NCBI RefSeq assembly: GCF_963666015.1
Contig: NZ_OY762555.1
Coordinates: 1,860,001-1,924,000 of the forward strand
Reading direction: 5' to 3'
DNA from: an uncultured Sphaerochaeta sp.
GTDB lineage: Bacteria; Spirochaetota; Spirochaetia; Sphaerochaetales; Sphaerochaetaceae
Length of the DNA stretch: 64,000 bases
In this document: piece after piece, positions 8,662 to 17,004 of the stretch
How positions within the stretch are numbered: position 1 is the stretch's first letter
Layout of the letters: every line of letters begins with the position of its first letter
Notes under the pieces: model-generated
What the model saw: only the letters and a program-made list of their open reading frames with translations
The model's database searches: none
Told to the model about the DNA's origin: nothing
Made by a program: the position numbers and the translations under genes

Positions 8662-10140
8662 ATGTTGCACACCAAGCGTTTCTTGCTGACCCTCGTAGCA
8701 TTGGTCCTCTGTCTTGCATTCGTAAGCGCAGCAGGACAGAAGGACAGCCAGAGTGAGGGAAAAGCTACTATCACCCTTGCTACTGCAGACAATACCTATG
8801 GTTTGAGTACCGACCCTGAGCTGCAGGGAGCCATTACCGCCTTGATCGAGTCAAAGACTGACACTATCATCGAACCGATCATTCCACCACTTGCCTCGTA
8901 TACCGACAAGCTTGCAACCCTGGTAAACAGTGGGGATGTGCCCGATCTGTTTGTTGTTGCCCAGGCAATGACCAAGATCCCGACCATGGTTGCCCGTGAG
9001 CAGATTCTTGATCTCACTGACTACATCAAGAACAGCCCGGCACTCAGCCAGCTTGACCCTTCCCTGTTCAAGGACCTGCAGATTGATGGAAAGACCTACT
9101 TCGTACCGTACAACTACCCCAAGAGCAAGGCCATCTTCATCAGAAAGGACCTGATGGAGCAGTACGGAGTTGAACTCAGTTCGACCCCGAGTGCTGAAGA
9201 ATTCCGCCGTGAGATGGGTAAGTTTGTTGGCAGCGGGATCATCCCCTTCAACTTCCCCAAGTGGGTCGATAACTTCCAGTTCTTCTACAACTCATTCGGC
9301 GCATGGGGTGGTGTCTATGAAAAGGATGGCGTATTCATCGATGGTTTCCAGACTGAAGAGATGAAGAGTGCCCTCACCTATCTCCGCCAGCTCTACAAGG
9401 ATGGGGTTCTCAACCAGGAGTTCATCACAACCGAGAACAGTGGCATGAGAGAGAAGACCTATACTGCCCAGGCAGCTAGCTCAATCGACTATGTTACCAA
9501 CTACATCAACTATGTACAGAACACCACCAATGCAAACAAGTACACCGAGATGCACCTGGTCTACAAGATTGTTGGCCCTGAGGGGTATGGTGGCAGCTTG
9601 AATGAAGCAACACAGACTGCATTCGTTGTCTCCTCCAAGACCAAGGATCCTGAAGCGGTTGTCCGCGTCCTTGAGACCATCGTAACCGATCCTGAAGTGT
9701 ATCCTGCTTTCTTCGGTATTGGACTTGAAGGCAAGCACTTCACCCTCAATGCGGATGGACAGATTGAAGCTACACCAAAGGCTGCCAATAGTGGATACAA
9801 GTACACCTTGAACTATCTCAGTGACTCATTTGTTGACATCGACATTGAGAACCTGTCCTTCAAGCTCTCTCCTGCTCTTGAGCAGGGTCTCCCCAAGCAG
9901 ATCGAGCACATCAAGGCAATGCAGGCCAACCTTGGCCCGAACCATGCTGCTGATGTACCGGTAGGAGTCTCTGTTGCATACGACCGTGTTGCTCCCTCCA
10001 TCAAGAGTACCCGTGAGTCAATTGCAACCAAGATCATCGTAGGCACCGTCTCTCTTGAACAAGGCTTGGCCGAATACGAGAACTTCTGGAACTCAATCAA
10101 TGGACCAACCATTCTTGAGGAATTGAATGCAGCTCGTTAA
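8662..10140 (+). CDS. ABC sugar-binding protein, LplA type
   Basis: The 492-residue extracellular solute-binding protein starts with a signal peptide (hydrophobic residues ~6-22, ending VSAAG) and no lipobox cysteine, as seen for other binding proteins in this window. It starts at ATG 8662 after a strong AAGGAGG. Its partners 2 kb downstream are LplB- and YtcP-type permeases, which usually pair with this long binding-protein class for oligosaccharides. The GH3 glycosidase in between suggests an oligosaccharide ligand, perhaps a xylo- or gluco-oligomer. No ATPase gene is present, so a shared MsmK-type ATPase from elsewhere is likely. Confidence 0.85.
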   Translation: MLHTKRFLLTLVALVLCLAFVSAAGQKDSQSEGKATITLATADNTYGLSTDPELQGAITALIESKTDTIIEPIIPPLASYTDKLATLVNSGDVPDLFVVAQAMTKIPTMVAREQILDLTDYIKNSPALSQLDPSLFKDLQIDGKTYFVPYNYPKSKAIFIRKDLMEQYGVELSSTPSAEEFRREMGKFVGSGIIPFNFPKWVDNFQFFYNSFGAWGGVYEKDGVFIDGFQTEEMKSALTYLRQLYKDGVLNQEFITTENSGMREKTYTAQAASSIDYVTNYINYVQNTTNANKYTEMHLVYKIVGPEGYGGSLNEATQTAFVVSSKTKDPEAVVRVLETIVTDPEVYPAFFGIGLEGKHFTLNADGQIEATPKAANSGYKYTLNYLSDSFVDIDIENLSFKLSPALEQGLPKQIEHIKAMQANLGPNHAADVPVGVSVAYDRVAPSIKSTRESIATKIIVGTVSLEQGLAEYENFWNSINGPTILEELNAAR

Positions 10141-10161
10141 CCTGATTTCTTGATGTTTCAT

Positions 10162-10191
10162 ATCGGTTTCCAGGTGATTCTGGAAACCGAT
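10162..10191 (+). terminator. Hairpin after binding-protein gene
   Basis: A perfect 12-bp stem (ATCGGTTTCCAG and CTGGAAACCGAT, 6-base loop) is followed by TCTTTC. It sits between the binding-protein stop and the GH3 start. It probably gives partial termination or protects the upstream mRNA 3' end, keeping binding protein in excess over the permeases. Confidence 0.75.
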
Positions 10192-10219
10192 TCTTTCGAA
10201 CTCCCCCAGCGAGAACACC

Positions 10220-12310
10220 ATGACTGATACTGCACAAACACTTGTACAACAGATGACCGTACCAGAAATGATAAGCCAACTCAGGCATGATGCTCCAGCA
10301 ATTCCCCGTCTGGGGATTCCCTCCTACAACTGGTGGAACGAGGGTCTTCATGGGGCTGCTCGAAGCGGAACAGCCACAGTATTCCCCCAAGCCATCGCTC
10401 TGGCTTCACTCTTTGACCCCGAGTTGCTCTACGAGATAGCGGATGTCATCTCCACTGAACAGCGAGCCAAGTACAATCTATTCAAGAAAGAACATGATCA
10501 TGACATCTACAAGGGACTGACCGTCTGGTCTCCCAATATCAATATATTCCGCGACCCCAGATGGGGCCGTGGACAGGAAACCTTTGGGGAAGATCCATAC
10601 CTGACCTCCCGCTTGGCAGTCTCCTTCATCAAGGGCCTGCAAGGGTCGAAGGAGTTTCTTAAGACGGCAAGCTGCGTAAAACACCTTGCTGCCCACAGTG
10701 GGCCGGAACCTGAAAGGCACTCCTTCAACGCGGTGGTAAGCAAAAAAGACCTCAATGAAACGTATCTTCCAGCGTTCAAGGCTTCTGTCCAGGAAGCAGG
10801 GGTCGATGCAGTCATGGGTGCCTACAGCGCTCTCAATGGAGATCCCTGCTGTGGGAGCCCGACCCTCATCAAACATCTTTTGCGCGAAACATGGGGTTTC
10901 AAGGGGATGTACATCTCTGACTGTTGGGCGATCAGGGATTTTCATCTCAACCACAAGGTCACCAAGAACGAAGAGGAATCGGCGGCTCTTGCCTTGCATA
11001 GTGGCTGTGACCTGAATTGCGGATGCTCTTATCGCAGTCTTGAGAAAGCATTTCAGAAAGGGTATGTCACCATGGAGGAGATCAGGACCTCTGCGCAGAG
11101 GGTATTCAACACTCGCTTCCGTCTGGGAATGTTCGATGCACAAACGCCTTATGACAACCTGGGCCTTTCTGACATCGATAGCGAGGAACATGCACAGCTT
11201 GCCCTTGAAGCTTCCCGCCGCTCCTTGGTCCTGCTCAAGAATGACTCACTGCTCCCTCTGAACAAGGAAACAATTCGGAGTATCGCAGTCATCGGTCCGA
11301 ATGCTGACAACAGAAAAGTCCTGTGGGGCAACTACCATGGGACATCTTCCCGCCACACAACGGTCCTCGAAGGAATCCGTAACATTGCAGGGAACACAAT
11401 GCGAATCAACTATAGTGAAGGCTCTTCCCTCACCAAGGAGCGTGTTGAACGATTGGCAAAGGAAGACGACAGACTCAGCGAGGCAGTCTTCATGGCCCGC
11501 CAAAGCGATGTCACTGTCCTTTGTCTTGGTCTGGATGAGACGGTGGAAGGAGAGATGAGGGATGATGGAAATGGAGGCTGGGCAGGTGACAAGAAAGATC
11601 TCAGGCTCCCGCTATGTCAACAGAAACTCCTGAGGGCTGTTGCTGGAACTGGAAAACCCGTCATCGTAGTACTGCTCTCTGGAGGAGCACTCGACCCAGA
11701 GATCGAACAGTATGAAAATGTACAGGCTCTCATCCAGGCTTGGTACCCAGGACAAGAGGGAGGAAGGGCAATTGCAGAGCTCCTGCTCGGTATGTTCAGT
11801 CCCTCTGGGAAGCTTCCTGTTACCTTCTACCATAGCAGTGCCGAACTTCCTCCATTCACTGACTACTCCATGCAGAAGAGGACCTACCGGTATTGCGGCC
11901 AGGAGGATGTGCTCTACCCATTTGGATTCGGCCTCTCCTATGCATCGTTTACGTACAGCATTCAACGCACAACGGTACATGAGGAGGGGACAGTAAGTGT
12001 TGAAATTAGCGTCACCAATACTTCCGATATACCAAGCAGAACGGTACTTGAACTCTATCTGGAAAGTTCCCACCCTGATGCTCCCCCCCACCCAGTACTC
12101 TGTGGCTTGAAAAGTGTGTTTTTAGAGTCTTTTGAACAGAAAGAGGTTGTACTTCTTCTGGAACATAGCCAATGTACTGCAGTAGACAATCAAGGCAATA
12201 GAAACGAAATACACGGGACCTTCACACTCCATGTGGGTGGAAGCCAGCCTGGGTTAATCAGCCGGAACCTTGGAGCAGACAAGGTAGCCAGCACTACATT
12301 CGTATATTAA
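10220..12310 (+). CDS. Glycoside hydrolase family 3 (beta-xylosidase/glucosidase type)
   Basis: The 696-residue enzyme has no signal peptide, so it acts on imported oligosaccharides. The (beta/alpha)8 domain contains the P-N-I-N-I-F-R-D-P-R-W-G-R-G-Q-E-T block near residue 110, and the conserved catalytic nucleophile Asp234 in the S-D-C-W motif. The alpha/beta sandwich follows from ~350, with a fibronectin-III-like C-terminus from ~590. Length and motifs fit bacterial GH3 beta-xylosidases/beta-glucosidases; the exact sugar cannot be told from sequence. It is the second gene of the transporter operon and lies 11 bases before the first permease. Confidence 0.9.
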   Translation: MTDTAQTLVQQMTVPEMISQLRHDAPAIPRLGIPSYNWWNEGLHGAARSGTATVFPQAIALASLFDPELLYEIADVISTEQRAKYNLFKKEHDHDIYKGLTVWSPNINIFRDPRWGRGQETFGEDPYLTSRLAVSFIKGLQGSKEFLKTASCVKHLAAHSGPEPERHSFNAVVSKKDLNETYLPAFKASVQEAGVDAVMGAYSALNGDPCCGSPTLIKHLLRETWGFKGMYISDCWAIRDFHLNHKVTKNEEESAALALHSGCDLNCGCSYRSLEKAFQKGYVTMEEIRTSAQRVFNTRFRLGMFDAQTPYDNLGLSDIDSEEHAQLALEASRRSLVLLKNDSLLPLNKETIRSIAVIGPNADNRKVLWGNYHGTSSRHTTVLEGIRNIAGNTMRINYSEGSSLTKERVERLAKEDDRLSEAVFMARQSDVTVLCLGLDETVEGEMRDDGNGGWAGDKKDLRLPLCQQKLLRAVAGTGKPVIVVLLSGGALDPEIEQYENVQALIQAWYPGQEGGRAIAELLLGMFSPSGKLPVTFYHSSAELPPFTDYSMQKRTYRYCGQEDVLYPFGFGLSYASFTYSIQRTTVHEEGTVSVEISVTNTSDIPSRTVLELYLESSHPDAPPHPVLCGLKSVFLESFEQKEVVLLLEHSQCTAVDNQGNRNEIHGTFTLHVGGSQPGLISRNLGADKVASTTFVY

Positions 12311-12321
12311 GGAGTCATAGT

Positions 12322-13245
12322 ATGGCAAATAAACCGATGGTACTACGAACCAAGCCACCACTTTGGACAAGGATCAAGACACAGAAGTTCTTGCTCCTCA
12401 TGTTGGTACCAGGGGTAATCTGGTACCTGGTGTTCAAGTACATTCCTCTCTTGGGTCTCAGTTTGGGATTCACTGATTATGGGTTCAGGTCGACGGTATC
12501 GTTTGTGGGCTTGGATAATTTCAAGCGACTGCTGTCTTCCACTATTTTCTGGAATGCATTTCGCAATACCCTGATCATCAGCTTGGCGAATGTGATTTTC
12601 TATTTTCCTGCCCCGTTGGTTGTAGCGTTGCTGATCAATGAGCTGAAGAGCTTGAAGATGAAGAGAACGATCCAGTTCCTGATCTATATCCCCTATTTCT
12701 TCAGTTGGGTTGTGGTAGGAAGTATTTTCGTAAACTTGCTCTCTCCATCCTCAGGGCTGATAAACAACATCATCACCAAGTTTGGGGGCGAACCCATCTA
12801 CTTCATGGCAAGTGCAAAGTTCTTCCGTCCTGTCCTGATCAGTTCCTACATCTGGAGACAGATGGGATACGGGGCTGTCATCTATGTGGCAAGTCTTACC
12901 ACGGTACAACCGGAGCTGTATGAAGCAGCCACCATCGATGGAGCAGGACATTGGGGAAGATTGATCCATGTAACCCTCCCTGCTATCCGCTCCACCATTG
13001 TGACCATGCTGCTACTCAACCTCAGTCATGTATTGTTGATCTTCGAGCAGGTCCTGGTCATGTACAATGCAGCAGTCTATGACGTTGCAGATGTACTGCA
13101 GACCTATGTATTTCGTGAAGGAGTACTTGCCGGAGACTTGGGCTACTCCATTGCAGTGGGCATGTTCACGTCCATCGTAAGCCTTACACTGGTGCTGTCT
13201 ACCAATAAGGTAAGCGCAAAGTTCCTCGACGAACCCATCCTGTAG
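12322..13245 (+). CDS. ABC sugar permease, LplB type
   Basis: This 307-residue inner-membrane permease has six predicted helices and the E-A-A-x-I-D-G-A coupling loop (residues ~203-210) that docks to the ABC ATPase. N-terminal features (P-G-V-I-W-Y-L-V-F-K-Y-I-P) are typical of the LplB/UgpA group. An AAGGAG box precedes the ATG, and the second permease starts 10 bases after its stop. Confidence 0.92.
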   Translation: MANKPMVLRTKPPLWTRIKTQKFLLLMLVPGVIWYLVFKYIPLLGLSLGFTDYGFRSTVSFVGLDNFKRLLSSTIFWNAFRNTLIISLANVIFYFPAPLVVALLINELKSLKMKRTIQFLIYIPYFFSWVVVGSIFVNLLSPSSGLINNIITKFGGEPIYFMASAKFFRPVLISSYIWRQMGYGAVIYVASLTTVQPELYEAATIDGAGHWGRLIHVTLPAIRSTIVTMLLLNLSHVLLIFEQVLVMYNAAVYDVADVLQTYVFREGVLAGDLGYSIAVGMFTSIVSLTLVLSTNKVSAKFLDEPIL

Positions 13246-13255
13246 GAGAATCATC

Positions 13256-14128
13256 ATGGCAAAGACTGTTCAGAATTCAATTAGAGAAACACGGGGAAGA
13301 AAAATCTTCCGTCTTATCAACGCACTCTTGCTTGCATTTATCTGCCTGATTTTCATCATTCCGATCTGGAACGTACTCATCACCTCGGTAGCAAAGGATG
13401 CGGACGTGATGGGGACCGACTATCTCTTGGTACCCCACTCATTCACACTGCAAAACTATTGGAGGGTGCTCAACAGTGGCTATATGGGAGCTTTCAAGAA
13501 CTCTCTCTTTGTTGCCTTCTTCGGTACGTTGGTCTCCATGGTAATCACCGTACCCATGGGCTTTGCTCTTGCCCAGAAACATCTCATTGGGCGTTCAGTT
13601 CTCATGAAGGCAATTGTATTCACGATGGTATTTGATGCAGGTATCATGCCCTTCTATATTGTGGTACGGTCCCTTGGCCTTATCAACAGTATGGGAGCGA
13701 TTATCTTTCCTGTGGCAATCTCCACCTTCAATTTGATCATCATCAAGAACTATATGGGTAGTATTCCGGTCTCACTGCTGGAGAGTGCTACCCTGGATGG
13801 GTGCAACGACCTCATGATCCTCCAGAAAATTGTCCTGCCGCTCTCAGTCTCCATCATCTCAGCGGTAACCTTGTTCTACTTTGTCAGCTACTGGAACCGA
13901 TACTTCGAGGTGATCATGTTCATCAACGACAGCCGCAAGTACACCTTGCAGGTGGTCTTGCGCTCCCTGATGTTCGAGTCCGATGAATCCCTTGGCGGTG
14001 GCCAGTATGTCTACAACAACCTGAAGATGGCGGTCATGGTCCTGGGAATGCTCCCCGTCCTCATCATCTATCCTTTTGTACAGAGGCACTTCGTCTCAGG
14101 CTTGATGCTTGGTGGAGTGAAGGGATAA
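13256..14128 (+). CDS. ABC sugar permease, YtcP/MalG type
   Basis: The 290-residue permease is the partner of the preceding LplB-like protein. It has six hydrophobic helices and an E-S-A-x-L-D-G-C coupling loop near residue 178, a variant of the usual EAAxxDG. The C-terminus ends in the G-L-M-L-G-G-V-K-G motif common to this class. It is the last gene of the operon, 14 bases before a strong terminator. Confidence 0.92.
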   Translation: MAKTVQNSIRETRGRKIFRLINALLLAFICLIFIIPIWNVLITSVAKDADVMGTDYLLVPHSFTLQNYWRVLNSGYMGAFKNSLFVAFFGTLVSMVITVPMGFALAQKHLIGRSVLMKAIVFTMVFDAGIMPFYIVVRSLGLINSMGAIIFPVAISTFNLIIIKNYMGSIPVSLLESATLDGCNDLMILQKIVLPLSVSIISAVTLFYFVSYWNRYFEVIMFINDSRKYTLQVVLRSLMFESDESLGGGQYVYNNLKMAVMVLGMLPVLIIYPFVQRHFVSGLMLGGVKG

Positions 14129-14142
14129 TTACACGAAAGAGG

Positions 14143-14173
14143 CCCTACTGGTTCTCTGAGGGGACTGGTAGGG
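14143..14173 (+). terminator. Intrinsic terminator of GH3/ABC operon
   Basis: A 14-bp stem, allowing G-U pairs, is formed by CCCTACTGGTTCTC and GGGGACTGGTAGGG with a TGA loop. A T-rich stretch follows. It begins 14 bases after the last permease gene. Confidence 0.8.
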
Positions 14174-14466
14174 TTAGTATGCTTCTTCTTTATTAACAAA
14201 CAGAGGAATACCCCCATATCTCCCATCCAGATACGCTTTATCAATTTTCCTGTCGCTACGTTCATTGAACTCTTCAAGTGAATAGAGTGAAGATTCTCCC
14301 TTTCGTTACCTTCTAAGGGAGAGACATATGTTAAAGAAGGCCTTTCGCTGTCCAATTGTGGGTAAGAGCCGATAGAATATTCAAAACAGAAAGTTTTTCT
14401 GCTATGTCTTGTGCAAGAATCACAGCAAATGAAAGGTATCAAGACCTCAGGGCAAGCCCCGAACAC

Positions 14467-14504
14467 AGGAGGCGTTTCCTCCTTTTCCGCCCCAAAGGAC
14501 GGGG
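14467..14504. other. Tandem short hairpins
   Basis: AGGAGG-CGTTT-CCTCCT (14467-14483) is followed directly by CCCC-7-GGGG (14490-14504). The local base composition is richer in GC than its flanks. It could be part of a structured RNA or a transposon end. No function is assigned. Confidence 0.25.
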
Positions 14505-14650
14505 TATCTCACCTTGCTTTCCCTGCACTCGCTCGGGAGAAGAACCATCATGATGTTTCCTTTCCTCTCTCTCCGTTGGGGAATGATCGACCTAACAAGC
14601 CTAACCAGCAGTTAGTTGCAGATGATTATGGGATTTTCTTGATCTTCGGT

Positions 14651-14692
14651 AATAATCGGCTGATTATTCTATGCAATGTATGTGCATTGCAT
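14651..14692. promoter_or_regulatory. Two operator-like palindromes before relBE
   Basis: AATAATC-GGCT-GATTATT (14651-14668) and ATGCAATG-TATGTG-CATTGCAT (14671-14692) are both perfect inverted repeats. They are 48-89 bases upstream of the antitoxin ATG. Antitoxins of this class bind such palindromes to repress their own operon. Confidence 0.5.
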
Positions 14693-14739
14693 TGCCTACA
14701 TCACTTGGGAATGATAGAATTTCAATAGGGAGAAACTCT

Positions 14740-15036
14740 ATGGCTAGTACAACAATCAGTTTGAGAACGGATACGGAACTCAAGGCTCAGGCCGAGGAAA
14801 TCCTCAATCAACTTGGAATGACACTGAATGGAACCTTCAACATGCTTCTTCATCAGATTGTGAGGGAAAAGTCAGTGCCATTGAGTTTGTCTCTTGCTTC
14901 CGAGAATTCATTGTATGCAGATTTGCTTGTTGCAGAAGATGAACGTATAAAGGGGTATGTCGGCAGAAGTGGAGATGAAATCCTTAAGGATTTTGACTTG
15001 GTTGTGGCAGAGGCTGAAGCCAAATATGGGGTATGA
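14740..15036 (+). CDS. RelB/DinJ-family antitoxin
   Basis: This 98-residue protein has the ribbon-helix-helix N-terminus of the RelB/DinJ family (T-T-I-S-L-R-T-D followed by a helix with N-Q-L-G-M-T-L). The acidic C-terminal tail would wrap the toxin. The chosen ATG follows an AGGGAGA box. A longer frame from 14671 exists but would translate through the operator palindrome. It overlaps the toxin gene by 11 bases, the usual type II arrangement. Confidence 0.88.
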   Translation: MASTTISLRTDTELKAQAEEILNQLGMTLNGTFNMLLHQIVREKSVPLSLSLASENSLYADLLVAEDERIKGYVGRSGDEILKDFDLVVAEAEAKYGV

Positions 15037-15316
15037 AGTTATTGTCTCCAGAAAAGCCGATGAAATGCTTGTCAGTCACGTAAGATTCCTTGCCCAAGTG
15101 AGCATCCCTGCTGCCAAAGTATTGAGAAATGAGTTCTGTTCTGTTCTTGTTGCGTTGAAGGATAATCCCTTCCAATTCCAACTGGAAGATGATCTTGGAT
15201 TACCCAACGGAAAATACAGACGGGTTGTTTTCGCTAAAAGGTACAAGGCGGTTTTCTCGGTTTTTGAAAATAGCGTGTTTATTGATGCCATCATTGATTG
15301 TAGACAATCAATGTGA
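15026..15316 (+). CDS. RelE/ParE-superfamily toxin
   Basis: The 96-residue protein begins M-G-Y-E-V and has the RelE/YafQ-type layout: an N-terminal helix pair followed by a beta-sheet containing G-K-Y-R-R-V and K-R-Y-K-A-V. Basic residues there fit an mRNA interferase. Its start lies inside the antitoxin gene, so translation is coupled. Which RelE subfamily it belongs to cannot be settled by eye. Confidence 0.85.
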   Translation: MGYEVIVSRKADEMLVSHVRFLAQVSIPAAKVLRNEFCSVLVALKDNPFQFQLEDDLGLPNGKYRRVVFAKRYKAVFSVFENSVFIDAIIDCRQSM

Positions 15317-15407
15317 CCTTTCCAGATATAAGTCACAAAGAATCGGGAAGGAAATCTGTGGGCAGAAAATATATATCTAAAAACACAGCTACATAGACAT
15401 GTGCTCT

Positions 15408-16652
15408 CTAATATAAAAAGCCAAACAACCAGAGAGGAATCTTCCTACCAAATCCGTATTCAATATCATCAGAAGCAATATATGCGTCCTCTATCCCCTG
15501 TAGCTGCCTTGCGTTCTTCTTTTTTCCACCAACTTCGATGGTATATGTTCCATCAACAAGAAGATCGCTCTGAGGAGAGAATGTTACATTACACATCTGA
15601 GATACCTGACTTGCAAGAAACGTCTCACGTACTGTACCTATTAAGGGTTTATCGTACCCTAAGACATACATAAGATTAGTATTATCCAAGAATATCTTAT
15701 CAGGTTTCTGCAAGAGACCAATCCCAGTGGTACTTCTGTAGAGCATTCGGATTAGGTTTGCCTGATCCAAATAGGAGAGATAGGTAATGAAGGTCTGCCT
15801 ATTGATTCCTATCCGCTCACTCAATTTGGTAATATTTGGAACAAACGGAGCTGATTGCGCAATAATTGACAGCAGTTGCTTGATCTTTGGGATATAAGCA
15901 GGTTCTATACTACGCAGCATAGGCAACTCTTGCTCCAAAATCATGAGTACTGTTTCTTCCAATCGCATAGGGTAATCCCCTGCCCCCTCAAGGTAGTAAG
16001 GGTAATATCCGATCTGTAAGTAATCTGAAAAATACCTAAAGGGTTTGACCCGAGAAACAATCTCTTGAGCAATCTGGCCATGTTTATCCAGAAGATCAGT
16101 AATTGAGAATGCAGGAAAAGACATCTTTGTTTCGATTTCCAGATATTCTCGGAATGAAAGCCCTGGTAACTCATACATCAGTGCTCTTCTGCTCAAATCA
16201 GCCTTCCCCCTTTCCAATTTGAGCAAGGAAGAACCAGTGAAGACGATATGAAGCATAGGGAATTCATCGTACAGATTTTTTATTGCAATGGACCAATCAG
16301 GATATTTATGCACCTCATCCAAGAAGATATGGGTGCCTCCATGCTTTACAAAGGTATCAACAACGTCTAGCAGAGGGTTGTCCGCAAAATATAGATTATC
16401 CAAGCTTACATACAGAGCAAGGTCCTGATTGTTCCCAAACGCCTTTTTTATATGTTGCAAAATAAGTGTAGTTTTACCACATCCTCTGGCTCCCTTGATC
16501 CCCACAAGACGAGCATCCCATGAAATAGTAGTCTCAAACTCCCGTACCAAGGACATATCAGTGTACTGCAATCTTCGTCGATAAAATTCGTATAATTTAT
16601 CCATACCATAAGCATACAGCACGTTCTCAATTTTGTACACTACAGCAACCAT
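15408..16652 (-). CDS. AAA ATPase with DUF4143-type C-terminus
   Basis: The 414-residue protein has a Walker A (G-A-R-G-C-G-K-T-T) and Walker B (I-F-L-D-E-V-H-K-Y), with a sensor-like T-G-S-S-L. A C-terminal winged-helix region carries the N-I-x-x-L-S-E-R-I-G-I-N-R-Q-T pattern. This is the AAA_14/DUF4143 architecture, common in genomes and often associated with mobile or defence genes, with unknown function. A start at residue 17 (16604) is also plausible, and neither has a clear Shine-Dalgarno. It is separated from the helicase/ATPase cassette by a broken gene. Confidence 0.8.
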   Translation of the reverse strand: MVAVVYKIENVLYAYGMDKLYEFYRRRLQYTDMSLVREFETTISWDARLVGIKGARGCGKTTLILQHIKKAFGNNQDLALYVSLDNLYFADNPLLDVVDTFVKHGGTHIFLDEVHKYPDWSIAIKNLYDEFPMLHIVFTGSSLLKLERGKADLSRRALMYELPGLSFREYLEIETKMSFPAFSITDLLDKHGQIAQEIVSRVKPFRYFSDYLQIGYYPYYLEGAGDYPMRLEETVLMILEQELPMLRSIEPAYIPKIKQLLSIIAQSAPFVPNITKLSERIGINRQTFITYLSYLDQANLIRMLYRSTTGIGLLQKPDKIFLDNTNLMYVLGYDKPLIGTVRETFLASQVSQMCNVTFSPQSDLLVDGTYTIEVGGKKKNARQLQGIEDAYIASDDIEYGFGRKIPLWLFGFLY

Positions 16653-16803
16653 TATTCGATAAAATTGGTTACTTCATCCACCATTATTTTGTTTTTTTGG
16701 TTATTTAGGCAACCATTTTTCAATTTCTAGGCACCTTTTACCCAAAGTATCCTCTGCCTTGAGAACAAAGAATACAAGAGGCTCTATACTTTGCGGGACC
16801 GAT

Positions 16804-17004
16804 TCATTTCACGAGGGAAACCTCAAAGGTCTCCAATAGCTTCTGGAAATTATGAATGTAAGAACCATTGATGCGAGTAACAATTGCATCGGTGACCTCT
16901 AGGTCATAGATTTGGCCACGGTCTCGGATCATATCCATCCAGATCCTTCCTTCTTGTATCAGCCCAACAGCCAAGGCTGCATGTGCATATGAGGAGTCAA
17001 TCAT
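16804..17004 (-). pseudogene. HI0074-like substrate-binding protein, C-terminal fragment
   Basis: About 66 residues resemble the C-terminal half of HI0074-family (HEPN-like) nucleotidyltransferase-binding proteins: a small A-A-L-A-x-G-L-I stretch, then W-M-D-M-I-R-D-R and a Y-I-H-N-F-Q-K-L-L-E helix. The family is normally about 130-145 residues, so the N-terminal half is missing. The fragment abuts and slightly overlaps the end of the ATPase gene upstream. No partner nucleotidyltransferase is nearby. It is probably a remnant cut when the neighbouring cassette arrived. Confidence 0.55.

Larger units (their letters stand above)
14129..14739. other. Intergenic region with terminator and hairpins
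   Basis: This 611-base gap separates the sugar operon from a toxin-antitoxin pair. It starts with the operon terminator, then holds no supported gene. A block at 14467-14504 has two adjacent GC-rich hairpins, and two palindromes lie at 14651-14692. It may be the decayed edge of an inserted segment, which cannot be proved here. Confidence 0.4.

Noticed and set aside
14068..14466. 132-codon minus-strand frame over the end of the second permease and the gap
   Set aside because: It runs antisense through a real gene and the terminator, with an irregular residue mix.
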